Position numbers and translations under genes: made by a program
In this document: piece after piece, positions 42,701-47,931 of the stretch
Layout of the letters: every line of letters begins with the position of its first letter
Position numbering within the stretch: the first letter of the stretch is position 1
Source: a virus
Virus record (IMG/VR): IMGVR_UViG_3300030333_004008
Span: 1 to 48,650 of that record
Reading direction: 5' to 3' (one strand)
DNA length: 48,650 nucleotides
The notes under the pieces: generated by a model
What the model was told of the DNA's origin: nothing
The model's input: only the letters and a program-made list of their open reading frames with translations
Database searches by the model: none

Positions 42701-43122
42701 AAGGAGATGTATTTAATTTTGAAACTAGTAAAAGAAAATATGGTGAGTTTGGATTTATATCACCATTAAAAGATTTGCCTAATTTTGTATTTGATGTTAA
42801 TTTAGAAAGACAAGGGCAAGATTTAATGCTTCAATTTGTAAATGGATCATACTTTATGGACCCTGTTCAATTATATAGAATGACATATAATTTAAGTAAT
42901 CAAAATAAAATGGGTCCAGGTGGAACAATGCCTTCACATGGTGAAATAAGTTCTGTTATGAAAGGTATGTGGGAAGGTAGTTCAGTGCTACAATTAGGTA
43001 AAGATGGAGCATGGTATCAGCCTAAGAAAACATTTAGAGATAATAGTTTTCATAATGGTACAAAAACAAAAGAAAAAAGCGCATTAGAAGAATTGCAAGA
43101 AATTTGGACAAAATGTTTTTAA
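33736..43122 (+). CDS. Giant virion protein with RNA-polymerase-like DFDLD motif, 3128 aa
   Basis: Residues 2323-2328 read DFDLDK, preceded by LRVPKVGMNDWVITRVEKLL (about 2281-2300) and a hydrophobic strand NYLDVIQPQDA. This mirrors the beta-prime active-site barrel of cellular RNA polymerases (R-x-P, then NADFDGD), and the DFDxDK form matches the single-chain virion RNA polymerases of crAss-like phages, where the three Asp bind catalytic magnesium. The rest is mostly helical. Residues about 105-145 are Gly-rich and hydrophobic (KLGYALGTGGGVLTGIGAVG), as in ejected proteins that cross membranes. AAGGAG precedes the ATG. Known: crAss-like phage particles carry such an enzyme. Inferred: this protein is packaged and transcribes early genes. 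The second barrel was not located, so the assignment needs structural confirmation. Confidence 0.7.
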   Translation: MGKYKSYEDWRNRTAIKPTVQTEPAKPLGLQLPGDPLSPTARKMGVQTATPKEPTYTWVDDFFLFDFVGNALWGFGETFVVPTVADVASEVSGGPDLSAQFGSQDWKDESLAGKLGYALGTGGGVLTGIGAVGKGIGLTSKLAGAGMKKAVQEAGKRAVKDLSDDVAKGIITSASDDAVKTVIKSTRTQIDEAGKEAAGSYNWFNYFKRKEAKMNPFNSSPELTSRVTDNVRKEITEMLTKELGEEGVKKAGKESFDESVERMTSSVINAASQTRHVHFGQSITHKLIERGWNKKMAILAGDMAYESVLLATWDVIAGETGDFAAQQYGLNENEWGYEEWYKRAMHGAQTGAILAPIRYIPGGKAVQFGKAGMIADFRAMGSMLRARFGKSAKNQNDSALLAFVNSFSKGADDIGAAFPGAGLTKAGLDDMISKVGKGTSLTANEREILEAAYNGVKKSLGGKDGLIRKLQKEIVRDGFESFTRASVGSLAMNARAYSAAYDSGILFTEEYPMDKLVFDHWVGMLYMKRGKKFDPKSARLPKYYDQTGLNGNGSEIQRFLQSYERLGFEPVKNDIYNAFTVGDVESAIKLVTDQAAKDSSIQISEFIESSRAEYVDTNINQQRLQESIDNKVKFDQRPLPFQTHVQKKIGDLIKLQAQQKKNNETEAAAKTAKEVNDLQNLLNIATKISSLSAAGMVGKQMKYMTQAEALEYIKTFDNFKLNDGTVIDSSNLDLIDTKVELAKLKITENIQQMGHQYIKDSLGSIGLDSIVTESNGKLHVHETVREALKTISLDYAGKPIADAAHSLLETIDSAKAAGSLDVSSKGVAWNQEKIELGKLEKMLEIYNTSTESMHELMFNGMNGKKMDNWRENVPGFTKPDAGFKDKYIMGQTAIWQSVQAANRIKRSRLVYEVLGKQGGGSPELQAMYASIQKKLGGNSRFRVVEEVKQGEIGVEASMEANEIANLERINRVLELFDNTGKTGARDITKGEFETLSKDLNKAFGNIFESSSEYNAFMNVFVYREYANELTGNPNLTSGLRRVLVNMMDRESLLKIKSGGSVVIRSAESLRQSVVRLNLPPAERDALLNKITEYENKVEVPLKGQLKNTKGIIKFGDKPIDLDMPGRERQKLLQEIESALAEVNKFHVSESANLLIDNNKIQERVSNMMAQAESILDTKPELAKELVSKVMEISTVNENVLSLIQKYMATNDAIGLRTLMDVSEKMQQFEQKLTIGDPNKATSKTLDKLRQEFESIVIKALDKRNELGRFETYEDVQNYIADRINNVLNSDRVGRPHQTHTSISPSQYESKWGVSAETMTDIMTNPKLLFERLDQMQGQVKTNIMNNLGMKSITYREMLVDGINSVIRGTFTEKDYIRIVMKPFIDNMKPLVEAHITRQKKSGKEPGTYEDFILDTMFLMQSALGSKKVHLAKYENGMVHIEEASISNWNVGINKLQQSLGLFDVGDILLFSPEISYKGTRSSSLPPEQIQKVYNQLAAGLPIAPNIREVMSTNDILFFDKFKSYVGGKGKKGQLELIPVQLDEKTVVIIPQYSMQKVTKAWSLADGPLRSQLINELATTAMPVADAARIVENYFKRELGATMDSKGNFTIEPNAENVQRLVSITRLLNAFSGQRLADVMAGNTTVTEVLSDLKYIKLDSPRGGFALTQRNLETAKFFLETFIDPNSNMREVVDIYNKQFFGKDGKTLTKHRTLNLFDESGAGASFFGTKELAKEQLRQQIQFNNPKLKESEIQERVDLIMESYETVHASAQNGEKYLSLPEMAAMLMSKGARTDWFIWGDKLDINGKIVYQKDSKGNFIKDKNDRFVPVQTVVGFNVAIKPIEMYKHFDPVKGELITHVGKTAYKYHPEMDKLMKIGGDYFTDSIGFESTHKIHEVSNGVETRKPGVHLERIPGETDFQKSMFERGLPQESVNEVVEIGREGIMIKSIAGIHDATLSYGFGNLMSNKAIRSLAEMTGQNNVVSEMIQTFSSLSENPFAYQKVVTRLKNFEHESGGTINKLIGAEAVLNANGLPLFEFMQPSVEKMVSSDYMGGRNFASSSVSSGKYNVMSAGSGYSLPDRRGGVQHSFGGSGMSHSEHSTDISSMYKISGGKVERLNPREGISLVFKINENMINKFFKGNQSIIGIETGMDVVITHDGHILGPHQQYMRKTAGSLNKVGKQIIEFEQFILDSYNVILESAVKSEGVRTLGDLAMYLNGTLDNSAWKLGDYNKTYELNSHSNKADVRNENAASTVTQKMRNFVWGTGKTGNDFQSVHLAKVDLRVPKVGMNDWVITRVEKLLDRRRGPVSEMNYLDVIQPQDADFDLDKSSSFFALPGEVVREAYNVAGYNDPASMEVFDKAFSEVKLDNPLQMTNYAAVLKQLESKRAPLMRQISTLSTLLQYISTKQELFKPGTAYSQSIIDGKVAGANKNFKLFEFNYEGEKYIVELKNDAAFVDAMTHTKNLIKSTIDIYKERGNIEQVDMVKEAWLNPDHGFLNIRRSKVKDKAEIITYEELPSAVNRDGLSPKASIEGFIQKILRPMDRIHNLIHMTESFADGTSRKMSAFEMLYKYEQNLSLMKFASFKRDNKGNLIFDKNNKVYQQNEYGSIVDNLLGFLGEGYKKGQTRSGLSANPVIQAMVGLRNSRENFHKSIPSESSIAEVVLGLQTRDSKISDAVKKYLKDQKTFAGLESIIFNIDKIEDVVNSMQRKGLLNTASGKYWQAELKRNQMIRDNIVKELNDPANIYDLHKTSVLRKDRKGVAQNHIAIYRRKGDETFLVGEFKQGERYKARKGDVIYDNPGRIILGDKTVNMVRRAMHDAFARDSRNFNETELLMVRNLMFNPKNGFFKTLSNERRNYTDPSKPLDSRRLSLMGEVDMVVMADFLQRVKNISPAKAEQIMQQFLFDLLVPKVSDNTWEIIGKDSKGNNLLSPSFQKNTTNERMVFKFLNKAMRGEAENVMSIEQATQIFQRLNDRFKTAFVKQHDGTLQGDVFNFETSKRKYGEFGFISPLKDLPNFVFDVNLERQGQDLMLQFVNGSYFMDPVQLYRMTYNLSNQNKMGPGGTMPSHGEISSVMKGMWEGSSVLQLGKDGAWYQPKKTFRDNSFHNGTKTKEKSALEELQEIWTKCF

Positions 43123-43131
43123 GGAGAATTT

Positions 43132-46068
43132 ATGTCAGGAATATGTTTAACTAAAGATAGTGATCAAAGAAAAAACTTTAAAGATGCAATGAAAGTAGTT
43201 GCAGAGCTTAGTAAAGATCCTCTAATAAAGAAGTTTAACGGCATGTCTAATGAAAATTTTCAATTTTTATGGAATAGATATGTTGGTAAACCTTTTGATC
43301 CAACGACAATACATATAGATAAAGGTGATATAGGTGTATTTAAAGCAGGAGTTAATGAATGGAAATCTACTTTAGGTAAAAGACATGGTTGGTTTTCTCA
43401 AAATGTTAAACTTCCAGTTGCTATTGCTAGAAGTATAAAAGGTGGTAAAGAATTAGTTGACGCTATAGGTGAATCTATGTCCTACAATCAAAGACAAATA
43501 CAAGAAGGTGGTAGACATATTAAAGTTATGATAGATGGATTGTATTCTATGTTTACTGAATCTTTTACAAAAAGTGGATTTAAAGAGTTTCAAAATTTAG
43601 AATCTCAACTTATGAATGCTATTACTCCTAAAGAAAAAAATGAAGCATTAAGAAAGCTGAAATTATTTACAGAGACAACTGAAGGTGGTAAAATACTTAC
43701 TCGTTATAATAAATTATTAGATGGTACAGTATTACCTAAAACACCAACAGAAAATACAATAGTTAGTGAATGGAACATATTGCGTGTAGAGAGCATGAAA
43801 AACCTCTTAAATGGGGCCATTTCAGCAAGAAGATTGATTCAGTCAGTAACTAATGAGGGTAATAGAAAACATTTAATGAAAGCTTATGAAAAAGTTCAAG
43901 ATCAAATTGATGCTTTACTTATAACTAGTAAAATGAATGTTAGAGAATTTAACAAAAACTATAAAACTGATGGTGAAATCCTTGTTTTAAAAAATGAAAG
44001 TGATTTAAAAGTATTTAACCCTTATACTAAAACTTACGAAAAATATCAAAAATATAATGGTCAAACTGGTGAGTATGTAGTTGGAATGAAACAATATTCT
44101 CCTAAATATGTTATAGAGTTAACTGATATTATGCATCAAATAGCATCATTTGCAAAGTCAGACAATAAAAGTATTGATTGGAAAAATATGACACCAGCGC
44201 AAGTAGAGGCTATATTAGAAAAGGAATTAAGTCCTGAAAATGTTGTTAATAGATTAAAGATAGCTGGTGAAACTGATAAATACTATAGTTTAGATCCAGT
44301 TTATTATCTAAATAAATATGTAAATGATGTAGCGTCTTTTAATTTAAGGTCTAGAATTAATTTAAACTATCATTCATCTATGAAACCATTATTAGAAAGT
44401 ATTAGAATTAATAATCTTAAAGGTGGTGATAAAGATGTTGGTGAATATTCAAGGCATTTATTAGAAATTATGACTGAAATAAAAGATAGTGCTTTATATA
44501 GTAATGGAAGTCCTACATCTTTTATGGATAACATGGTAAGAACTATTAATGCATTTGAGTATGCTAGTAAGTTAGGTTTTAGTGTTAGGGGTGCTTTAAA
44601 AAATAGAACACAGGCTTTAAATAATTGGATATTTTTTGGTTCAAGAGGTTATAGAGTGACTAGAGATTTTAAAAATCAAACATCTAGAGAATATGATTCT
44701 TCTACTGATGGTAAAGAACAAACTAATGAAGCTATGATTAACAGACAAAAGAAAAGATTTGGTATGTTAATGGGCGTTAAAGAAGCTGCAGGTACTGTTT
44801 CTGCCGCAACTAAAGGTTCTATGGATGTTATACTTATACCTGAAGGATTTGATGTTAACAATAGAGGACAATTAATTAGGTCAACTAAAGGTGAAGGGTC
44901 AAGAAAAGTAGCTGACACATTTGCTAAAGGTGCTGATAAGTTTTCTACATTTATGAAATGGGCTGAAAATAGAAATAGAATTGAAACATTTGATATGGCT
45001 TTTGCTCACGCTTTTATGGGAGAAAAAACTAGACTTGATTATCATAAGAAACAATTAGAAAAGAAACTTGGTAAAGCACCTACAACTAAGCAGTTATATG
45101 ATCATATTGAAACATTGTCAGGCAATATGGCTTTTGAAATGGTTAAAAAACTACATTTTGATTATGACAATTGGGCTAAAGCTAGAATATTACAAGGACG
45201 TGCTGGTAAAGTTATAGGTCAGTATCAACATTTTAAATGGGCTTTCTTTGACTTACACTATAATATGGTAAAAGATTTAGTTAGAGATGTTAAAGGTTTT
45301 AGATTTACAGAAAGAGATCCACTTGATCCTAGTAAAATGATTGTCTCTCAAAGTTTTACAAGAATGTTTAGAGCTGCTGCATTATACTCTATATTACCTG
45401 GCTTGTTTGCTTTAGTAACAGATGCTGATGTAGGAGGCCTTGCTTCTGTGTATGGTATTACACCTTTTGAAGAAGACCAAAAACGTAGAGGTAGCAATAA
45501 GGCTACAGTATCTATAATAGAGAATCCTATTATGGAAGAAACTTCGAAGCTTTTACAATTCTTAGGCAATATGGATCATTCAGGCGATCCTGATAAAGAA
45601 AAGCAGTATTACGACTCTTATTATGGTAAAGGTCCTATAATTGCTAATTTGGGTCCATTTTTAAGCGATGTTATAACAGCTGGTGAAATAACAGATTTTT
45701 TAAATTTAACATCAGATGAGTATGAAGAACATAAAAAGTTAAACTATAACCCTGATGATCCTGATTGGTGGTATCAAGTAGGTAGAATATTTAACATTCA
45801 AGGTTCAAGAACTTTCTGGAAAACTATGCCAGCTCTTGCTAAAGGTCAATGGGAAAAAGCATTTAGAATAGAAACAGGTATGTTTAAACCTAAATGGATT
45901 ACTAAGTGGAGAGATAAACAAAAAAGAAAATTATTTAATATGACTTATAATTCTACTTCTGCTTTACCTAACATTGAGTTTGGTGGGGGTTCTAAAAGAA
46001 AAACGAAGGATCAAAAAGCATTAGAAAAAGAGAAGACTAGATTAGCTGCATTGGCTGCATTGAGTTAA
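43132..46068 (+). CDS. Large virion protein following the polymerase-like gene, 978 aa
   Basis: Starts MSGICLTKDSDQRKNFKDAM. Helical throughout. A block around residues 680-720 (NWAKARILQGRAGKVIGQYQ followed by FKWAFFDLHYNMVKDL) resembles domains found at the ends of phage polyvalent proteins, and a hydrophobic stretch follows (AAALYSILPGLFALVTDADV, about 747-765). The C-terminus is basic. It follows the giant gene by 9 nt with AAGGAG, and ends the rightward operon before a terminator. Likely co-packaged and ejected with the polymerase-like protein; no enzyme motif seen. Confidence 0.65.
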   Translation: MSGICLTKDSDQRKNFKDAMKVVAELSKDPLIKKFNGMSNENFQFLWNRYVGKPFDPTTIHIDKGDIGVFKAGVNEWKSTLGKRHGWFSQNVKLPVAIARSIKGGKELVDAIGESMSYNQRQIQEGGRHIKVMIDGLYSMFTESFTKSGFKEFQNLESQLMNAITPKEKNEALRKLKLFTETTEGGKILTRYNKLLDGTVLPKTPTENTIVSEWNILRVESMKNLLNGAISARRLIQSVTNEGNRKHLMKAYEKVQDQIDALLITSKMNVREFNKNYKTDGEILVLKNESDLKVFNPYTKTYEKYQKYNGQTGEYVVGMKQYSPKYVIELTDIMHQIASFAKSDNKSIDWKNMTPAQVEAILEKELSPENVVNRLKIAGETDKYYSLDPVYYLNKYVNDVASFNLRSRINLNYHSSMKPLLESIRINNLKGGDKDVGEYSRHLLEIMTEIKDSALYSNGSPTSFMDNMVRTINAFEYASKLGFSVRGALKNRTQALNNWIFFGSRGYRVTRDFKNQTSREYDSSTDGKEQTNEAMINRQKKRFGMLMGVKEAAGTVSAATKGSMDVILIPEGFDVNNRGQLIRSTKGEGSRKVADTFAKGADKFSTFMKWAENRNRIETFDMAFAHAFMGEKTRLDYHKKQLEKKLGKAPTTKQLYDHIETLSGNMAFEMVKKLHFDYDNWAKARILQGRAGKVIGQYQHFKWAFFDLHYNMVKDLVRDVKGFRFTERDPLDPSKMIVSQSFTRMFRAAALYSILPGLFALVTDADVGGLASVYGITPFEEDQKRRGSNKATVSIIENPIMEETSKLLQFLGNMDHSGDPDKEKQYYDSYYGKGPIIANLGPFLSDVITAGEITDFLNLTSDEYEEHKKLNYNPDDPDWWYQVGRIFNIQGSRTFWKTMPALAKGQWEKAFRIETGMFKPKWITKWRDKQKRKLFNMTYNSTSALPNIEFGGGSKRKTKDQKALEKEKTRLAALAALS

Positions 46069-46070
46069 TA

Positions 46071-46090
46071 TGGGGGCGGAAGGACCCCCA
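46071..46090. terminator. Hairpin between convergent operons
   Basis: TGGGGG/CCCCCA around an 8-nt loop, in the 27-nt gap between the last rightward gene and the last leftward gene. No U-run follows on either strand, so termination may be partial or may rely on the polymerase collision zone. It could serve both directions. Confidence 0.5.
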
Positions 46091-46095
46091 CATTA

Positions 46096-46263
46096 TTAAT
46101 ATCTTTCCTTATATTCACTATAAGAATAGATACCTCGCAATTTTCTGCACTTTTTTTCAATAGTATTTAATATACCAAATATAGTAGTTCTATCTGCGTG
46201 TTCTATTTGTCCTTGTATATATCCTATTAATTTTAAAAGATCAGTTGCCATTTTTACATCCAT
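46096..46263 (-). CDS. Small helical protein, 55 aa
   Basis: Starts MDVKMATDLLKLIGYIQGQI and ends in a basic Tyr-rich tail (YSYSEYKERY). Its ATG shares one base with the stop of the nuclease gene (TAATG), with GAGG upstream. It is the last leftward gene of this block, ending 6 nt from the convergent hairpin. It may work with the nuclease by coupling; no family recognised. Confidence 0.65.
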   Translation of the reverse strand: MDVKMATDLLKLIGYIQGQIEHADRTTIFGILNTIEKKCRKLRGIYSYSEYKERY

Positions 46264-46616
46264 TATATCTCCCTCAAATTTGGGTCTATTAATTCTATAA
46301 AATGCTCAAACTCTATAGCTACATAAATCTTAGACCTGTTACGTTTAAATACTAACACAGGTTGTCTATCCTGTGAATTACCTTCTGCTTGTTCTAAAGA
46401 ACCCCACAGATTTAATCTTTCTTGATTTTTACACTCAAAGCTATAAGGTATTACTCTTTTAGCTGCTGGTGATAATACAATATCTTCTCCACTCATACCC
46501 ATAACTTGGGATTCAATATCATTCGTCTCAAGAATCTCCGTATACACAGAGCGAAGGCGGTCCCTCACTAAGTTTTGTAGTTTTCTCCCTTTGTTTTTTG
46601 CGGAACGTGCTTTCAT
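46263..46616 (-). CDS. PD-(D/E)XK nuclease, Holliday-junction-resolvase-like, 117 aa
   Basis: The PD-(D/E)XK core is visible: GEDI (Asp45), ECK (Glu61, Lys63) and a following Gln/Glu helix (SLEQAEGN), then strands QPVLVFKRN and KIYVAIEFEHF. The N-terminal KGRKLQNLVRDRL helix and the length match small phage Holliday junction resolvase/VRR-NUC-type enzymes, which cut branched DNA before packaging or in recombination. Its first 89 nt overlap the previous gene in another frame; GAGAGG lies 6 nt upstream of the ATG. Good match of pattern; exact subfamily uncertain. Confidence 0.8.
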   Translation of the reverse strand: MKARSAKNKGRKLQNLVRDRLRSVYTEILETNDIESQVMGMSGEDIVLSPAAKRVIPYSFECKNQERLNLWGSLEQAEGNSQDRQPVLVFKRNRSKIYVAIEFEHFIELIDPNLREI

Positions 46617-46785
46617 AAGTGCCCTCTCTTATTTTTTTTAAAGCATTATTTTTTTGCATTTCTTCTTTATCAAAGCCTTTATATTGACCGTCACCAGTTA
46701 TTTCATAACTATCTGGATGTAGATCTTTATAAGTTTCTATCATACAATCAATTTGCTTCTTCAGTTTCAATAGATCTTCTATCAT
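46528..46785 (-). CDS. Small charged protein overlapping the nuclease gene, 85 aa
   Basis: Starts MIEDLLKLKKQIDCMIETYK, a helix, followed by a hydrophilic region with many Lys, Glu and Arg. Its last ~29 codons overlap the nuclease start in a different frame. GAAGG stands 6 nt upstream. The N-terminal helix looks real; the C-terminal tail may be constrained by the overlap. No family recognised. Confidence 0.6.
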   Translation of the reverse strand: MIEDLLKLKKQIDCMIETYKDLHPDSYEITGDGQYKGFDKEEMQKNNALKKIREGTYESTFRKKQREKTTKLSEGPPSLCVYGDS

Positions 46786-46909
46786 AATATCCTTCCATTA
46801 TTTTTAATGCACAATCCTTGCATACAAATTGACTACGTAGTGTACTCAACTCATACACAGGATTGCACAAGATTTTACATTTATTACAACTAACTAACAA
46901 TGCGGCCAT
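46748..46909 (-). CDS. Zinc-ribbon-like micro-protein, 53 aa
   Basis: Two Cys pairs spaced like a small zinc ribbon: CNKC (8-11, with Cys15 nearby) and CKDC (30-33), in a 53-residue chain starting MAALLVSCNKCKILC. It overlaps both neighbours (20 nt and 38 nt), a typical arrangement in this dense block. Ribosome site is weak, so it may be coupled. Could bind nucleic acid or protein; function unknown. Confidence 0.6.
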   Translation of the reverse strand: MAALLVSCNKCKILCNPVYELSTLRSQFVCKDCALKIMEGYYDRRSIETEEAN

Positions 46910-47096
46910 TAAATTTCTCTATTACATAATCTAGTAATGGATGTTCATCAACTTCTGGTTCTATAACAGTACCATATTCTGCCATAGCATTTGCTGATTC
47001 TTCTATCCAGATACATTTTTCGCAGCCTGGACATTTGTTAGCATTACAGATTTTCATCTGTTGTTGAGCTTCTTTCGTTTGACAAAACCAACTCAT
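46890..47096 (-). CDS. Small Cys-cluster protein, 68 aa
   Basis: Starts MSWFCQTKEAQQQMKICNAN. A compact CNANKCPGCEKC cluster (residues 17-28) suggests one zinc or iron-sulfur site; the remainder is acidic (SANAMAEYGTVIEPEVDE). It overlaps the upstream gene by 53 nt and the zinc-ribbon gene by 20 nt. Likely a metal-binding adaptor; no known family. Confidence 0.65.
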   Translation of the reverse strand: MSWFCQTKEAQQQMKICNANKCPGCEKCIWIEESANAMAEYGTVIEPEVDEHPLLDYVIEKFNGRIVS

Positions 47097-47301
47097 CTTT
47101 AGTGTCCTCTTTTTTTTGTTTTTCTACAATATTTTTACAATGATCATTAAACTTAGTTTCATCTGATTTAAATTTGATGTATTCTGATAATGTTAAATCT
47201 AAAGATTGAACGTATTGATATAATTGATCAACATGTCTTATAACATTAGTAACTGCATTTTTCATTTCCATCATGGTTGGTTTTTTATTAGGCGCACTCA
47301 T
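47044..47301 (-). CDS. Small helical protein, 85 aa
   Basis: Starts MSAPNKKPTMMEMKNAVTNV. A long helix with heptad pattern (RHVDQLYQYVQSLDLTLSEY) is followed by a Lys/Glu-rich disordered tail. It shares one base with the stop of the coiled-coil gene (TAATG). A short protein of this appearance is common in marine phage genomes in my recollection, but the role is unknown. Confidence 0.7.
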   Translation of the reverse strand: MSAPNKKPTMMEMKNAVTNVIRHVDQLYQYVQSLDLTLSEYIKFKSDETKFNDHCKNIVEKQKKEDTKDELVLSNERSSTTDENL

Positions 47302-47531
47302 TATTCCATACCCATCCTTTTAGCCATTCTATTAACCATTTTTATAAACTCATCATTAATTTCATTTTGACCTTTATTTAATTCTGAGCTTAAATTAGAA
47401 GCTTCAATTAATTTATCTGTTTGTTTTTGAAGATTGTCTACTCTATCATGAATGTTTTTAATACTTTCATTAACAGTATCTATTAAATCTAATACCATAT
47501 CCATAGAGTCTTTAGTTTCTTTTTTAGCCAT
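47301..47531 (-). CDS. Small coiled-coil protein, 76 aa
   Basis: Starts MAKKETKDSMDMVLDLIDTV and is a near-continuous heptad helix (ESIKNIHDRVDNLQKQTDKL) to a basic end (RMAKRMGME). AAGGAGG lies 6 nt upstream, the strongest ribosome site in this block. It follows a 108-nt gap with a long hairpin. It may oligomerise or act with the next gene product. No family named. Confidence 0.7.
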   Translation of the reverse strand: MAKKETKDSMDMVLDLIDTVNESIKNIHDRVDNLQKQTDKLIEASNLSSELNKGQNEINDEFIKMVNRMAKRMGME

Positions 47532-47550
47532 TATAGCCTCCTTAATTTAT

Positions 47551-47633
47551 AGGGTGCAATGTAACCTAGTATTGCCAACTAATTTGTTAATTTGCTTTTT
47601 ACTACATCTTAGTCCCGACAAACATTACACCCT
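47551..47633 (-). promoter_or_regulatory. Long-arm hairpin in the gap between two leftward genes
   Basis: AGGGTG-x-AATGT (47551-47562) pairs with ACATT-x-CACCCT (47622-47633): 11 bp with one C-A mismatch, enclosing 59 nt. It fills the only real gap (47532-47639) of the right-hand leftward block. It may terminate or process the upstream helicase/wHTH message, or contain a promoter for the genes to the left. No clear U-tract follows. Confidence 0.4.
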
Positions 47634-47639
47634 AATTAT

Positions 47640-47924
47640 TTACACTAATTTCCAAGTATGTACGTGTTTACCGTATCTACCTAGCTTCATAGTGTTAGTT
47701 TTAGTTAATTTACCAGCATTAGTTAAGTCTGTAATAGCTCTTCTAATACTTGTTATAGGCCAGTTAACCTCTTGATCATGTGCAAAATCTTCAATATCAA
47801 ATGGTGTAAGACCTTCATTTGGAAATGCTTGAAATATACCAAGAATTTGATCTTCTTGTTTCATTGCAGCATTCCTACTACTTTGCAGAGTTTCCCCTGT
47901 TTCATCATTAGTATTATAGTACAT
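47640..47924 (-). CDS. Winged-helix DNA-binding protein, 94 aa
   Basis: Residues about 22-90 form a winged helix: EDQILGIFQAFPNEGLTPFD, then NWPITSIRRAITDLTNAGKL as recognition helix region, and a wing TKTNTMKLGRYGKHVHTWKL. It may be a repressor, activator or replication accessory factor. TTAGGAG lies 5 nt upstream and it follows the helicase gene by 7 nt, so it is coexpressed with replication. Target unknown. Confidence 0.75.
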   Translation of the reverse strand: MYYNTNDETGETLQSSRNAAMKQEDQILGIFQAFPNEGLTPFDIEDFAHDQEVNWPITSIRRAITDLTNAGKLTKTNTMKLGRYGKHVHTWKLV

Positions 47925-47931
47925 AGTTCTC

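Noticed and set aside
33736-43122. N4-type (T7-like single-subunit) virion RNA polymerase
   Set aside because: The motif is the double-psi barrel DFDxD type; the T7-like palm motifs expected for N4 polymerase were not seen.
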